A stretch of 64,000 bases of DNA from Hybos culiciformis (lineage: Eukaryota > Arthropoda > Insecta > Diptera > Hybotidae): NCBI GenBank assembly GCA_964007475.1, contig OZ023273.1:26337557-26401556 (forward strand), in the 5' to 3' direction. Below are positions 61,809 through 64,000 of this stretch, one piece after another. The position numbers and the translations under genes are program-made. The notes below the pieces were generated by a model. The model was not told where the DNA came from. It searched no databases and saw only the letters and a list, made by a program, of their open reading frames with translations. Position 1 is the stretch's first letter. Each line of letters starts with the position of its first letter.

Positions 61809-64000
61809 TTTACCTTTTTAACAAATTATTTTTTGTGAAAAATTAAATAATGTATAAATATAAATTCAAATAATCCTTAAAAAACAAAAATTTATTTCAA
61901 ACGAAAATTTGTTTGATTGATCAATATAATTACCATAGATTTCTTGTTTATATGTTTTCCCTTTATTTGCATGTTGCCTTTTATCATACAGAAACACGCC
62001 AATGCTTTATTTGCGAGTGAATAACTTCTAAAATTCATGAAAAACCTTAAAGAAATAAACTCAAACATACTTAAATTGTGTTTTTATGTATGCTAATAAC
62101 TTCATGATAAACTGAATTGTTTTTAATTTTATTTGATTATATATTTGTTAAAATTTGTTTGAAACAACATTAATAATAATTTCAATAGGACAACTAACAG
62201 CTTTTACAGAAAGTCCAGTCTGAATTGAGAATGAACAAACCGCCCGCCATAAGTCAGTGATGTAATTATACTATAATGGCCCACAAATTGAAAAAACAAC
62301 ACAAGTACTAGAGATCAACAAATAATTTAAGTTGTTACAAATATTATTTTAGATATTCACAAAAAATGTATTTATTGTATATACAAAAAAAAATTTACAA
62401 GAATAAAAAAAATACTAGCTAATCACGAAGTTAAAGTTAATCTGTTATATTTGAGTAATTAATATCAACTACGCTTCTAAAAATTAAATTTTCTTTTTTA
62501 TTAATTATCAAAAGTAAAGAAATGCATGAGAATATTGTTAATAGAACTTTTTTATGCTCCATGGTATTTCTACACTTTTTAGTTGAACGGGAAATTAATT
62601 AATATATTGTTTAATCAGTTTTTCTTTTACAGTCTTAATAAAACAATAATGTTCTGGCCAAAGCAAATCTAGAGATTCTATTATGTAGTATAAATAAATT
62701 TCCTTTTATAAATTATAAACATTTAAATTTAATTTATTTCATAGATCTCATATTGAGGAAACATTTTTTTTTGGTGAACTTTCAATCACCTAAAATATTT
62801 AGCATAAATAAAACATTAAAATTATTTAAGAACTTTTGTCATGTTAACTTGAGAAATTTTAGATTATTTTTTTTTATTATGAAAATTTACCCATTTCCTG
62901 TTGGGAAAATAATATTTTATCAAAAGTATGTACCTAACCTATCTATATACACCAAAACTATTTCTATAGAATTATTAAATATTTCAAGTATGTATGTATG
63001 TAGGAAAATAAAATTTTCATAAAAATGTTGAAAGCACTCTTAAAAAAAAATAAAGATTAGGTGTAGGTTTTTTTTTTTTTTTTTGGGAAAAACCACATTT
63101 TCGAAAGAAAATTTATTATATTACTTCCTATTCTAAGAATGTTATTTTATGGTTTTTTTATATACATATATATATTTCTCATCATTTTAGTTACAAAATA
63201 TTTTACTGAACGGTACATAACATATAAATTTAAAGAAAGAAAAAAACATCATTTTCATGAATTGCAGAAAATTCAATTTTCTTTTAAAAATATGAAAAGA
63301 AAAATAAAAAATAACTACTCTATAAAGGTTATAGGGGATACATAGTTGTTATACTTATGTTGAATTTTCCAACAAGTTATTATTATTTTTTTTTCTTGTA
63401 AATAAGAAAACAATTTAAACTTGAGAAATTTGTTTTTTTTTTTGAATATTTATAGCCATCGGGATTTGAAAATAACTCTCAAAAAATTAAATTTTCATTA
63501 GATTTTAGTGCACTTTATATTATTTTTTATTTATATAGTTTTATTTTTTTTTTTTTTTTTTATTGCGTTTGACCTAAATGTATACGTAATATCCTTTTAG
63601 GGACAAAAAAAAAACAAAAATGAAAAATAAAATAAAGTCCTTCGCAATTTTGTTAATTTGTTATTTCAGAACATACAGGATATTCACATATAGAAAATTG
63701 TATGAATATGATCCATTTATTTTGAGTGTAGTCTTGAATAATACTGAAATTCTAATGCGGACTTATTCCAATTTCAAAAATAAAAAAAATTTTGAATTAA
63801 TTTATATGTATGGAAATACGTCAATTTTTATGTTCTAAATTTTATATGTACATTATTTTTTATTCATATTATTTTAAGGCAATATATACATATTTATACA
63901 GGTCAAAGGTAAATTTTTTATATAATATAATTTAAATATTTAATGTTCTTTTAAAAGTTTATAATGCCATCTCTTGCTCGAACTTATTTAATAGGGTTGA
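61809..64000. other. Upstream flank of the tektin gene
   Basis: This should contain the tektin promoter and 5' UTR. I see only a half-site resembling the RFX X-box (GTTGCC at 61973-61978), without its partner, and no defined core promoter. Farther out (62.3-64 kb) the sequence is AT-rich and open frames of 60-89 codons show no domain. Confidence 0.4.

Noticed and set aside
61973..61978. GTTGCC as an RFX X-box upstream of tektin
   Set aside because: Only one half-site is present; the second half expected within 3 bases is missing, and a 6-mer is not evidence alone.
63620..63838. 72-codon open frame starting with ATG near the right end
   Set aside because: No domain, signal peptide or homologue recognised; length is expected by chance in DNA of this composition.

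Overview
The window is very AT-rich insect nuclear DNA (about four fifths A+T by eye), full of poly-A/poly-T runs and largely empty of genes. Two recognisable host genes, both on the minus strand, sit near its ends: the first coding exon of a nicotinic acetylcholine receptor alpha2-type subunit (about 4.05-4.26 kb) and a complete four-exon tektin-2-like gene (58.77-61.81 kb). The receptor exon reads like fly alpha2 as I remember it, and two of the tektin introns are only 54 and 58 bp long. Together these suggest a dipteran with an AT-rich genome, but the sequence does not identify the species.

Layout. 1-4045 is probably intron 1 of the receptor gene, and no further exon is visible. 4046-4258 is the signal peptide and mature N-terminus of the receptor. 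From 4.26 to 58.7 kb I find no host coding exon, only decayed or non-autonomous mobile elements: a pogo-type deletion derivative with TA duplications (9861-11195); a probable LINE/SINE 3' tail (about 13141-13433); a 5'-truncated CR1/Jockey-type LINE fragment (about 22070-22635, minus); a possible MITE (28741-29349); a possible Tc1-like terminus (near 43765); a Harbinger-like MITE with TAA duplications (45245-45638); a hAT-like element carrying a BED-type zinc finger (46185-46961); a mariner-like MITE (50998-51522); and three diverged copies of one dispersed repeat (about 4587-4925, 26030-26460 and 52487-52895). Most open frames of 60-100 codons here are what chance produces in such AT-rich sequence.

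The tektin gene is the best-resolved part. Four exons with GT/AG junctions and compatible phases give a 427-residue protein, close to the 430 residues of human TEKT2. Its third intron is 1,640 bp because it carries a foldback-type element made of about 16-bp tandem units, inverted around a perfect 172-bp palindrome whose centre is a NotI octamer. Exact 9-bp copies of ATATTTCTT flank it. This is the most unusual structure in the window. It is either a foldback transposon inside a ciliary gene or, at its centre, a possible sequencing or assembly fold-back, and the two can be told apart experimentally.

The two host genes do not form a functional unit: one encodes a synaptic ligand-gated channel subunit, the other a ciliary/sperm-axoneme filament protein. 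No bacterial-type operon, CRISPR array, rRNA gene or convincing tRNA gene is present.
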